A stretch of 8,973 nucleotides of DNA from Clostridia bacterium (GCA_028690885.1 JAQVAJ010000038.1:1-8973); one strand, 5' to 3'; shown: positions 1-7,444, counted from the first letter of the stretch. The notes: generated by a model from the letters alone, not told the origin. Numbers and translations: made by a program.

Positions 1-265
1 TTCCTCTTACTCCGCAGACAGGCAATGTTGCAGCAATAGTTGAAACACATTCATCAATCCCGCAGCTTTCAGCCATCATAGTTGAAATGATTTTTGCAGT
101 AAGAGTGGAAAGTATATTAGCTTTCACGCCGCTACCTAACCCGTCAGCAAGAACTATCACTGTAGACCCATCATCCTGGTTAATACACTCTATGTGATCT
201 CCGCACAACTGCTCTTTGTATTTATTCAGGCTGTTATACCCTATATCTGCACAAAGATTATTCAT
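1..265 (-). CDS. SpoIIE-family PP2C-like serine phosphatase, N-terminal part (3' end outside the window)
   Basis: Partial gene: 88 codons from the ATG at 265 are visible and the frame is still open at position 1. After a short lead, the segment has CGDH (residues 21-24) and then an acidic turn inside a hydrophobic strand, VIVLADGLGSG (residues 36-46). That Gly-Asp and Ala-Asp-Gly pairing is the metal-binding start of the SpoIIE/PP2C phosphatase fold, which removes phosphate from Ser/Thr of regulatory proteins. Start choice: AAGGAG lies 10 bases upstream of the ATG. The first 8 bases (ATGAATAA) overlap the end of the hydrogenase-like gene, so translation is probably coupled. Its place after an APH-fold kinase and an H-cluster sensor suggests it is the dephosphorylating arm of a phospho-switch (inference). 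The catalytic core beyond residue 88, and any C-terminal domain, cannot be assessed. Confidence 0.82.
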   Translation of the reverse strand, partial: MNNLCADIGYNSLNKYKEQLCGDHIECINQDDGSTVIVLADGLGSGVKANILSTLTAKIISTMMAESCGIDECVSTIAATLPVCGVRG

Positions 266-1934
266 CTGATATCGTCTCCTTAAGTTTGGTAAGCGCTATC
301 TTGGTCTCTGCTACAGTTTCTCCTAATAAAGATGCGATTTCCTGTACAACTCTCATCTGCTTATCAACAACTTTGTCAGCTGTCTCAACAGTTTGCTTGT
401 TGACTATTTCCTTTTTTGCCTTTATCTTGTATTCTTCAGTAACATCACGCATAATGCAAAGAATTATCTTGTATTCTCTGTCGTATATTACTGTCATATC
501 AACATATTTTTGGTATTCGGCAAGATAAACAGTTTTATCTTTTATGCTTACTCCCGTTGTTTTAACGGTTATAAAGTCTTTGGGGTCAAGTATCCTTACA
601 ACAGGTTCCCCAAGTACATCAGATGCGCTTCTTATCCTCATTAATGACAATGCAGCTTTATTTATCTGCTGGACTTCAAGATTGTCATTCAGTACGAATA
701 TGCCATTTGGAGTATTTGTGATAATGGTGTCAGAAAAGCTTTGTGATCTTGCCTGTAAAAATGGAAGACACATAGTATAGTCAGCCTTACCCTGATATAC
801 CGCTATTGCTTTTTCACGACAGGAATCGTATCCGCATGATCCGCAATTTAGTTCATCTTCAGGTTTTGTCTTTCCCATTTGAGCTAAAATATTTACAATC
901 TCATTTTCAGAAGGCATATCATTTTTAATAATAATAGGCAAATGATTTTTCTTCATTATCTGAGACTCTAAAGGCTCTACCTTGAAATCTTCTTTACCTG
1001 CATATCTGTTAACTTCCTTATAGCCTTTAAGAGGTGTAGCATGATGCTTTTCCATTACCGGACCTCCTATACAGGAACCGGTACAAGCAGACATTTCTAT
1101 AAAACATTTATGCAGACCGCCTTCTTCAATATCTTTTAGAGCTGCTTTACAGTTTTCAATCCCATCAATAGCTATGTAAGTGTAGTTATCCTGCTCGCAT
1201 AACATGGATTTTAAAATGCCACCTGTTGTAGGGAAGAGACGTGTTTTGCTGAACTGATCTTCGTCAGGAATTTCTTCAAGCCTTATATCTTCCTTTTCAA
1301 GCCATCTTGTCAGGTCATCAAAGGTCAGTACGCAGTCAGTTATCCCTGCATATCTGTCAGCTTCATCCATCTTAGCAAGACAGGGCCCGATAAACACTGT
1401 TTTGGATCCAGGATATCTTCTTTTGATATCCATACTATGAGCCTGCATCGGACTTAATACATCAGCAAGATATGGCAAAGCTTTCGGATGATGCTTCTGT
1501 ATTAGAAGATTTACACTGTGGCAGCAGGATGTGATTATAATATCTTTGTCATCCTGCTTGAGCATTTCATCATATTTATCCTTCACCAGTTTTGCTCCGA
1601 TTGCAGTTTCTTCTGCTGCATAAAACCCAAGGGTTCTCAATGCTTTATCAAGCGACTTTATACCTATACCATTGTAGTTTGCAACAAAAGAAGGAGCTAT
1701 GCTCGCTATAACTTTCTGTCCTGATGATATAAGCACTTTTGCAATTTCTGTGTTATCTGCAATTTCCTTTGCATTTTGCGGACAGACGACGAAACATTGA
1801 CCGCAAAGAATACACTCATCACCTATTACATGCGCCTGATTACCGGAAAACCTAATAGATTTTACCGGACAATGCCTTATGCATTTATAGCAGTTCTTGC
1901 AGTTTGACTGTTTAAATCTTAAAAATTCCGTCAT
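258..1934 (-). CDS. hydS: Putative sensory [FeFe]-hydrogenase-like protein: 2x[4Fe-4S], H-cluster domain, FeS domain, PAS, C-terminal helix
   Basis: A 558-residue cytoplasmic protein. Residues 1-55 hold two [4Fe-4S] motifs (C12, C15, C18, C22; C41, C44, C47, C51). Residues about 75-300 form the hydrogenase large domain, keeping TSCC (C137, C138), GPCLAK (C185, K188) and EMSACTGSC (C284, C288), the Cys set that holds an H-cluster. A further four-Cys FeS domain follows (C364, C367, C372, C389), then a PAS domain (about 400-500) and a probably helical tail (505-558). There is no small-subunit C-terminal extension. Usual H-cluster neighbours are altered: the Pro and Trp after TSCC are His and Val, the Met before P-C is Gly, and the last Gly of the third motif is Pro. 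With the PAS domain this fits a hydrogen or redox sensor of the group C/HydS type better than a bulk hydrogenase. The symbol is by domain analogy. The ATG at 1934 is chosen over a GTG at 1943 because AGGTGG sits 5 bases before it. Confidence 0.85.
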   Translation of the reverse strand: MTEFLRFKQSNCKNCYKCIRHCPVKSIRFSGNQAHVIGDECILCGQCFVVCPQNAKEIADNTEIAKVLISSGQKVIASIAPSFVANYNGIGIKSLDKALRTLGFYAAEETAIGAKLVKDKYDEMLKQDDKDIIITSCCHSVNLLIQKHHPKALPYLADVLSPMQAHSMDIKRRYPGSKTVFIGPCLAKMDEADRYAGITDCVLTFDDLTRWLEKEDIRLEEIPDEDQFSKTRLFPTTGGILKSMLCEQDNYTYIAIDGIENCKAALKDIEEGGLHKCFIEMSACTGSCIGGPVMEKHHATPLKGYKEVNRYAGKEDFKVEPLESQIMKKNHLPIIIKNDMPSENEIVNILAQMGKTKPEDELNCGSCGYDSCREKAIAVYQGKADYTMCLPFLQARSQSFSDTIITNTPNGIFVLNDNLEVQQINKAALSLMRIRSASDVLGEPVVRILDPKDFITVKTTGVSIKDKTVYLAEYQKYVDMTVIYDREYKIILCIMRDVTEEYKIKAKKEIVNKQTVETADKVVDKQMRVVQEIASLLGETVAETKIALTKLKETISDE

Positions 1935-1939
1935 CTTCT

Positions 1940-1945
1940 CCACCT
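1940..1945 (-). promoter_or_regulatory. Ribosome binding site that fixes the start of the hydrogenase-like gene
   Basis: On the minus strand, AGGTGG is followed by a 5-base spacer (AGAAG) and then the ATG at 1934. The longer in-frame alternative, GTG at 1943, lies inside this motif and has no spaced Shine-Dalgarno of its own, so the shorter 558-residue protein is preferred. Confidence 0.7.
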
Positions 1946-1956
1946 CTTTCTTCTAA

Positions 1957-2199
1957 CTATTTCAATTTGGTAAGAACTTCTGTTTCAAAAAAACTTTTTG
2001 TAGTTTCCGGAGTCAGCGAATACATTTTTCCATCAACAGTTACACATACTCCGTTTTGGCAGTTATTCATACAGAATGTTCCCGATAAGTCTATCTTGTC
2101 CTTCAAATCATTTTCACTGATTAAAAACTGTAATGATTCCACTACCTGCCTTGATCCTTTTAAATGACATGAGCTTCCTATACATACTGTTATTTTCAT
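1957..2199 (-). CDS. Thioredoxin-like [2Fe-2S] ferredoxin (NuoE C-terminal/HymA-like)
   Basis: An 80-residue protein equal to the isolated C-terminal domain of the NuoE/24-kDa family, a thioredoxin fold carrying one [2Fe-2S] cluster. The probable ligands are C6 and C11 (CIGSSC, after the first beta strand MKITV) and C43 and C47 (FCMNNC). An extra Cys, C52, follows closely. It lacks the helical N-terminal domain of full-length NuoE, so it is likely a stand-alone electron carrier and not a complex I-type subunit. GAGGAGAA lies just upstream of the ATG. It sits 34 bases after the kinase stop and 22 bases before the hydrogenase-like ATG, so all are probably on one message. The likely role is passing electrons to or from the H-cluster protein (inference from the neighbourhood and from small [2Fe-2S] proteins paired with [FeFe]-hydrogenases elsewhere). 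It is not a CDS for a peroxiredoxin or true thioredoxin: there is no CxxC redox pair. Confidence 0.88.
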   Translation of the reverse strand: MKITVCIGSSCHLKGSRQVVESLQFLISENDLKDKIDLSGTFCMNNCQNGVCVTVDGKMYSLTPETTKSFFETEVLTKLK

Positions 2200-2233
2200 A
2201 CCTTTTCTCCTCGTTATTTAATATTTATATTCA

Positions 2234-2983
2234 TCATTGATAATCTACTACATTGACCCAGTGTAATAGAAATTCGCGTTCTTCTTGTTTTCCCTTTACA
2301 GACTGTGAAGCAGCAACTATAGGTATCCACTTCTGTACATACTGTTTTGCAGTATCACTTTTCTTGCAGAACAGGTCTAAGTATTTTTCTGCTCCGTTAA
2401 TATCACCTGAAAGCCAGAATAAAAGGTATGTTCTTGCTACATCAGCTGATGCATTTCCCATTGTCGCATGAGACCAGTCTATTATGTAAGGTATATCATC
2501 TTTCGTTATAATTATGTTACTAGGATTAAAGTCTCCATGGCATAATTTAGTTCCTTTTGGCATAGATTCCAGCCTGGTATGCAGATCGTACCTTGTAGTT
2601 GCATCTAATGTTGATTCGGATATCTTGCGGTTCATTTTATCTTTTAATTTATTCAAAAGAGGTACTTTATGAGAATGCATCTCAATCTGTATATCAACAA
2701 ACCTTTCTAAATACTCATCAAACCTGCTTTTATCCTCTTCCATTATCTGTGCTAAAGTTTTTCCTTGTATATACTCAGATACTATAGCCCATTTGTTTTC
2801 AATCTTGGTAACCTCCAGTATCTTTGGGATATGAAGAGATGTCTCCTCTACTCTGGCCTGATTAAGGGCTTCATTAAGAATATCGGCTTTCGAGTAATCT
2901 TCATTGAAAACTTTTATTGTCTTGTCATTGTCACGGTATACGGTTTTAGTTGTTCTTACCGCAATTATCTTGTCCAGTTTCAT
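2234..2983 (-). CDS. APH/choline-kinase-fold phosphotransferase, probable protein or small-molecule kinase
   Basis: A 249-residue protein with the APH kinase fold in order: a beta strand with probable ATP-binding Lys (K24 in TIKVF), a hinge-like segment IVSEYIQGKTL (67-77), the Brenner motif LCHGDFNPSNII (147-158, with D151 as catalytic base and N156), and the metal-binding IIDW (D169). A further Asp (D181) follows, as is common in the family. It transfers phosphate from ATP; the substrate is not readable from sequence. Although such genes are often auto-named aminoglycoside phosphotransferase, the position between adhE and an H-cluster sensor, with a PP2C phosphatase two genes on, argues for a signalling Ser/Thr kinase (inference). 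The open frame extends upstream to 3073, but that stretch is inside adhE. The ATG at 2983 has AGGAGG 7 bases upstream and overlaps the adhE stop as TGATG, so it is very probably the start. Confidence 0.85.
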   Translation of the reverse strand: MKLDKIIAVRTTKTVYRDNDKTIKVFNEDYSKADILNEALNQARVEETSLHIPKILEVTKIENKWAIVSEYIQGKTLAQIMEEDKSRFDEYLERFVDIQIEMHSHKVPLLNKLKDKMNRKISESTLDATTRYDLHTRLESMPKGTKLCHGDFNPSNIIITKDDIPYIIDWSHATMGNASADVARTYLLFWLSGDINGAEKYLDLFCKKSDTAKQYVQKWIPIVAASQSVKGKQEEREFLLHWVNVVDYQ

Positions 2984-5598
2984 CACACTTCCTCCTGTTT
3001 GCCATAATATGCATTTAGATACATTTTCTTTATCTCGCTCATAAGCGGATATCTTGGATTTGCACCTGTACACTGATCATCAAATGCCTGCTCGGTCATT
3101 TCATCTAATCTGTTTAGAAAGTCTTTTTCATCTATGTTGTAATCCATTATACGGCTCTTTATTCCGACTTTAGCTTTTAGCTCGTCAAGAGCCGCTATAA
3201 GGTTATCCAGTTTTTCCTTATCTGTCTTTCCTTTTATGCCAAGATAGTCTGCAATTTCTGAATATCTTTGTAATGTGTGAGGATGGTCATATTGCGAGAA
3301 TGTTCCCATCTTTACAGGTTTTTCCGATGCATTAAATCTTAAGACTTCATCAATCATAAGTGCATTTGCAACACCGTGTGGAAGATGATGGAAAGCTCCA
3401 AGTTTGTGAGCCATTGAATGACAGACTCCCAAGAACGCATTAGCAAAGGCCATTCCTGCCATAGTAGCACCATCAGCCATTTTTTCTCTTGCCTTAGGAT
3501 CATTCGGTCCGTCATCATATGCTTTTGGAAGATACTCGAATACCACTTTTAAAGACTTAAGTGCAAGAGCATCTGTATAGTCTGTGGCTAACATGGATGC
3601 ATATGCTTCAAGAGCATGTGTTACTGCGTCAATTCCAGATGATGCTGTAAGTCCTTTTGGCGCATTCATCATAAGATCTGCATCAACGATTGCCATGTTC
3701 GGCATCAGTTCGTAATCAGCCAGAGGATACTTAACATTTGTAGTCTCATCTGTTATTACTGCAAAAGGCGTTACCTCAGATCCTGTTCCCGCAGTTGTCG
3801 GAATTGCTATAAAATATGCTTTCTCTCCCATTTTGGGGAAGGTATATACTCTTTTACGTATATCTACGAATCTCATTGCCATATCCATAAAGTCAGCTTC
3901 AGGATGCTCATACATAACCCACATAATCTTTGCTGCATCCATTGCAGAACCTCCGCCTAAAGCAATTATGCAGTCAGGATTAAAAGCTCTCATTGCTTTC
4001 GCGCCTTCTTTAGCACATGCTAATGAAGGGTCTGGCGCAACATCAAAAAAGACTGTATGCTGTATTCCCATTTCATCTAATTTATCAGTTACAGGTCTTG
4101 TATATCCGTTACTGTAAAGGAAATTATCTGTAACTATGAATGCCTTTTTCTTACCCATTACATTCTTTAATTCATCCAAAGCAACAGGAAGGCATCCTTT
4201 CTTAATATATACTTTCTCAGGTGTCCTGAACCACAACATGTTTTCCCTCCTGTCTGCTACCATCTTGATATTAACAAGATGTTTAACACCTACATTCTCA
4301 CTAACTGAATTTCCGCCCCATGAACCACACCCTAATGTTAAAGAAGGTGTAAGTTTGAAGTTATATAAATCACCTATTCCGCCATGAGAAGATGGAGTGT
4401 TTATTAAGACTCTGCATGTTTTCATGCGGTCTATGAACTGGTCTAATTTAACTTTTGCTCTTAATGTATCAAGATATACTGATGAAGTATGACCATAACC
4501 TCCATCTGCTACTAAATGCTCTGCCTTTGATAAGGCATCTTCAAAATCCTTAGCCTTATACATGGCAAGCACTGGTGATAATTTTTCATGAGCGAATTCC
4601 TCAGAAAGTTCAACTGAGGTAACCTCGCCAATAAGTATCTTTGTACTTTCTGGAACGACTACATTGGCAAGAGCTGCTATCTTAAATGCGCTTTGTCCAA
4701 CAATTTTAGCATTAAGGCCTCCATTTATAATTATGGTCTTTCTGACTTTCTCAGTTTCTTCTTTATTCAAGAAATAGCAGTTACGGTCTTTGAATTCTTT
4801 TTTCACCTTGTCGTAAACTTTTTCCATTACTATAACAGATTGCTCTGATGCGCATATCATTCCATTATCAAATGTCTTTGAATGGATTATGGAATTAACT
4901 GCTAACAGGATATCAGCACTTTCATCAATTATTGCAGGGGTATTACCTGCTCCAACACCTACTGCAGGTTTGCCTGATGAATAAGCTGCTTTAACCATTC
5001 CAGGTCCTCCGGTAGCTAAAATCATATCGCATTCTTTCATTACTATATTAGTCATCTCAAGGCTTGGTATGTCAATCCACTCAATAATTCCTTCAGGAGC
5101 TCCTGCTTTTACAGCCGCTTCAAGAACTGTTTTTGCTGCAGCTATGGTACATCCCTTTGCTCTTGGATGTGGGCTGATTATTATACCATTTCTAGTCTTT
5201 AAAGATATTAAAGTCTTGAATATTGCTGTTGATGTAGGATTTGTGGTAGGTATTACAGCAGCCAGTATACCAACAGGTTCAAAAACCTTCTTTATGCCGA
5301 ATGCTCTGTCTTCTTCAACAACACCACAGGTAACTGTATCTCTGTAAGCATTGTATATATACTCAGAAGCATAATGGTTCTTTATAACCTTATCTTCAAC
5401 AACTCCCATAGATGTCTCTTCTACCGCCATTTTAGCTAATTCTATCCTCTGCTTATTCGCAGCTGTAGCTGCTGCAAGGAAAATTTCATCGACTTGTTTT
5501 TGCGTATATGTCGCAAATTTTCTCTGTGCGGCCCTAAGCCTATCAAGAGCAGCATTTAATTTCTCTGTGCCGTCTATTATTTCTCTTGTTTTATTCAT
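2983..5598 (-). CDS. adhE: Bifunctional acetaldehyde-CoA/alcohol dehydrogenase AdhE
   Basis: An 871-residue two-domain enzyme, close to the usual 860-890 length. It reduces acetyl-CoA to acetaldehyde and then to ethanol, using two NADH. Residues 1 to about 440 are the CoA-acylating aldehyde dehydrogenase; FDNGMICASEQ places the catalytic thiol at C249. After a linker, residues about 455-871 are the iron-dependent alcohol dehydrogenase, with nucleotide-binding GGGSAMDAAK (548-557) and probable Fe ligands D657, H661, H727 and H741. These match the E. coli AdhE ligands with a constant small offset, so both active sites appear intact. The family forms helical filaments (spirosomes) in the cytoplasm. 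AAGGAG overlaps the rex stop and the ATG is 11 bases after it; the 3' end overlaps the kinase start. Co-transcription with Rex fits NADH-responsive control, since adhE is a classic Rex target. Confidence 0.97.
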   Translation of the reverse strand: MNKTREIIDGTEKLNAALDRLRAAQRKFATYTQKQVDEIFLAAATAANKQRIELAKMAVEETSMGVVEDKVIKNHYASEYIYNAYRDTVTCGVVEEDRAFGIKKVFEPVGILAAVIPTTNPTSTAIFKTLISLKTRNGIIISPHPRAKGCTIAAAKTVLEAAVKAGAPEGIIEWIDIPSLEMTNIVMKECDMILATGGPGMVKAAYSSGKPAVGVGAGNTPAIIDESADILLAVNSIIHSKTFDNGMICASEQSVIVMEKVYDKVKKEFKDRNCYFLNKEETEKVRKTIIINGGLNAKIVGQSAFKIAALANVVVPESTKILIGEVTSVELSEEFAHEKLSPVLAMYKAKDFEDALSKAEHLVADGGYGHTSSVYLDTLRAKVKLDQFIDRMKTCRVLINTPSSHGGIGDLYNFKLTPSLTLGCGSWGGNSVSENVGVKHLVNIKMVADRRENMLWFRTPEKVYIKKGCLPVALDELKNVMGKKKAFIVTDNFLYSNGYTRPVTDKLDEMGIQHTVFFDVAPDPSLACAKEGAKAMRAFNPDCIIALGGGSAMDAAKIMWVMYEHPEADFMDMAMRFVDIRKRVYTFPKMGEKAYFIAIPTTAGTGSEVTPFAVITDETTNVKYPLADYELMPNMAIVDADLMMNAPKGLTASSGIDAVTHALEAYASMLATDYTDALALKSLKVVFEYLPKAYDDGPNDPKAREKMADGATMAGMAFANAFLGVCHSMAHKLGAFHHLPHGVANALMIDEVLRFNASEKPVKMGTFSQYDHPHTLQRYSEIADYLGIKGKTDKEKLDNLIAALDELKAKVGIKSRIMDYNIDEKDFLNRLDEMTEQAFDDQCTGANPRYPLMSEIKKMYLNAYYGKQEEV
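2991..2996 (-). promoter_or_regulatory. Ribosome binding site of the kinase gene, inside the end of adhE
   Basis: A perfect AGGAGG lies 7 bases before the ATG at 2983 and within the last codons of adhE. Together with the TGATG stop/start overlap it indicates translational coupling, and it rules out the upstream in-frame ATG at 3073. Confidence 0.8.
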
Positions 5599-5609
5599 AT
5601 ATTATCTCC

Positions 5610-6242
5610 TTATGAGTTCATTAACTGCTCACTTAAATGTTTCGATAAAACTGCCAGTGATGCTGCCATATTTTCATTTCTGACTAGAACATTATCTGGT
5701 ACCTCCAGATGTGCAGGTGCAAAATTCCAGATTGCAAGTATTCCGCTCTTAACCATTTTGTCTGCAATTCTTTGAGCATAATCAGCCGGTGCCGTAATAA
5801 TTCCGATACGGATATTCATCCTTCTGCAAAGCTCTTCCATTCTGTCTAAATGAAATATTGGTTTACCTTCTTCATCAGTTCCAACAGCTTCATCTGATGT
5901 ATCGAACCCTGCAACTATGTTCAGACCATATTCCGCAAACCCTTTGTATGACATAAGAGCTTTGCCGAGTTTTCCAGCTCCGACGATTATTGCATCATTT
6001 ACATCCTTATATCCCAAGAAATCTTCTAAATCATTAATAAGATCCTTTGTTATATACCCTATTCTCGGTTTTCCGCCGTCGCTTATCGCGGCAAGGTCTT
6101 TTCTCACCTGTATCTCTGTTAAACTCAGAGCTTCAGCTATTGTTTTTGCTGATGTGTTTATGGGACCGTCTATACATTGCGATTTTAAAAACCTTAAGTA
6201 TACAGGTAATCTTTCCAATGTCTGCCGTGATACGTAATTCAT
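5610..6242 (-). CDS. rex: Redox-sensing transcriptional repressor Rex
   Basis: A 210-residue protein, the normal length for Rex. The N-terminal winged helix (about 1-80) contains the recognition region LTEIQVRKDLAAI (41-53). It is followed by a Rossmann domain starting at IIVGAGKLGKA (85-95), with the acidic residue D114 in AGFD at the end of the second strand. The typical C-terminal run NFAPAHLEVPDNVLVRNENM (173-192) and a final domain-swap helix ending SKHLSEQL are present. Rex represses fermentation genes and leaves DNA when NADH/NAD+ rises. AAAGGAG lies before the ATG and overlaps the stop of the preceding alcohol dehydrogenase gene; gaps on both sides are 11 bases, so rex is sandwiched between two dehydrogenase genes. 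No canonical Rex box (TTGTTAA-N4-TTAACAA) was found upstream of the operon, so autoregulation is not shown by sequence. Confidence 0.96.
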   Translation of the reverse strand: MNYVSRQTLERLPVYLRFLKSQCIDGPINTSAKTIAEALSLTEIQVRKDLAAISDGGKPRIGYITKDLINDLEDFLGYKDVNDAIIVGAGKLGKALMSYKGFAEYGLNIVAGFDTSDEAVGTDEEGKPIFHLDRMEELCRRMNIRIGIITAPADYAQRIADKMVKSGILAIWNFAPAHLEVPDNVLVRNENMAASLAVLSKHLSEQLMNS

Positions 6243-6253
6243 CTCAATCTCCT

Positions 6254-7444
6254 TTAAAAATTTACTTCTGAGTCATAATAGCAGGCAAGCAATAATTTTT
6301 TCATCTGCTCTTTATCTATGCTCCGAGGATTTGACCCTGTGCATGCATCAGATATAGCTAATTGTGATACATTATCAAGTTTATCAAGAAATTCCTTTTC
6401 ATCTATTATACCGTTTTCATAATCCTTAATGCACATAGGTATATTAAGAACAGTATTTAATTCTCTTATTCTTTCTATCAAAGCTTCCATAAGTTTTTCA
6501 TCATTTCTTCCTTTTAAACCTATAAAGTTAGCTATCTGAGCATAACGCTCAAGTGCTATTGGATTTTTTGCATTAAATTTAATTACCTTTGGAAGATACA
6601 TTGCATTGGCGCATCCATGTACTATATGTCCGCCTGAAAATGCAGCACCTGTCTTGTGAGCCATTGAATGCACTATTCCAAGTAATGCATTTGAAAATGC
6701 CATACCAGCAAGACACTGAGCATTATGCATCTTCTCACGAGCTGTTATATCGCCATTATATGAATCAACAAGATATTCATTAATCATTTTAATCGCATGA
6801 AGAGCTAAAGGGTCAGTATAGTCACTGTTCAGCGTAGATACATATGCTTCAATAGCATGAGTTAAAGCATCCATTCCTGTGTATGCAGTCAGTTTCTTTG
6901 GCATGGTCTGTGCTATCTGAGGATCTACTATAGCGACATCTGGTGTTATATTAAAATCTGCCAGCGGATATTTAATTCCTTTTTCATAATCTGTTATAAC
7001 TGAAAAGGCAGTTACCTCGGTAGCAGTTCCAGATGTAGATGGAATAGCGCAAAACTTTGCTTTTTTTCTTAATTTAGGAAAATTGAATGGTATACATAAC
7101 TGTTCAAAAGTTGTTTCAGGATATTCATAAAATGCCCACATTGCTTTAGCTGCATCTATTGGAGAGCCCCCTCCGATGGATACTATCCAGTCTGGCTGAA
7201 ATTCCTTCATGGCTTCTGCACCTCTTAAAACTGTCTCCACCGAAGGGTCTGGTTCAACACCTTCAAATAGCAAGACCTGCATTCCTGCCTGGTTAAGATA
7301 TTCTACTACCTTATCCAAAAAACCAGCACGTCTCATACTGCTTCCGCCAGTTACAACAATAGCTTTGGATCCTTCCAAAGTTTTTAATGACTCTAAGGAG
7401 TCCCTTCCATGGTATATGTCTCTTGGTAATGTAAATCTTGCCAT
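6254..7444 (-). CDS. Iron-containing alcohol dehydrogenase
   Basis: A 396-residue single-domain group III alcohol dehydrogenase, expected to use NAD(P)H and Fe2+ to interconvert aldehydes and alcohols in the cytoplasm. It has GGGSPIDAAK (91-100) for the nucleotide phosphates, and probable metal ligands D192, H196 (MDALTHAIEAY), H259 (VHSMAH) and H276 (GGHIVHG). It is clearly paralogous to the C-terminal half of the AdhE two genes on: long shared runs include the KYPLAD, SDYTD/TDYTD and HSMAHK regions and the DxCTGxNPR tail. It lacks any aldehyde dehydrogenase domain. The frame extends upstream to 7543, but the ATG at 7444 is preferred because AAAGGAG lies 9 bases before it and the protein then starts MARFTLPRDIYHG, as homologues do. 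First gene of the seven-gene block, 11 bases before rex. The substrate could be acetaldehyde or a longer aldehyde; sequence alone does not decide. Confidence 0.93.
   Translation of the reverse strand: MARFTLPRDIYHGRDSLESLKTLEGSKAIVVTGGSSMRRAGFLDKVVEYLNQAGMQVLLFEGVEPDPSVETVLRGAEAMKEFQPDWIVSIGGGSPIDAAKAMWAFYEYPETTFEQLCIPFNFPKLRKKAKFCAIPSTSGTATEVTAFSVITDYEKGIKYPLADFNITPDVAIVDPQIAQTMPKKLTAYTGMDALTHAIEAYVSTLNSDYTDPLALHAIKMINEYLVDSYNGDITAREKMHNAQCLAGMAFSNALLGIVHSMAHKTGAAFSGGHIVHGCANAMYLPKVIKFNAKNPIALERYAQIANFIGLKGRNDEKLMEALIERIRELNTVLNIPMCIKDYENGIIDEKEFLDKLDNVSQLAISDACTGSNPRSIDKEQMKKLLLACYYDSEVNF

Noticed and set aside
2234..2983. Antibiotic-resistance gene (aminoglycoside phosphotransferase)
   Set aside because: Only the general kinase fold is shared; the operon context points to signalling or metabolism, and no mobile-element features are nearby.
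2984..3073. N-terminal extension of the kinase reading frame to 279 residues
   Set aside because: The extension overlaps the adhE 3' end, has no ribosome binding site, and the ATG at 2983 has a perfect AGGAGG.
4265..4279. TTAACAA preceded by CTTGATA, looking like half of a Rex box
   Set aside because: It lies inside adhE coding sequence, lacks the second TTGTTAA half at the right spacing, and is explained by codons for the segment VNIKM.
5917..6237. Plus-strand open frame of 106 codons
   Set aside because: It is antisense to rex, with low-complexity Ser/Pro-type composition and no ribosome binding site seen.
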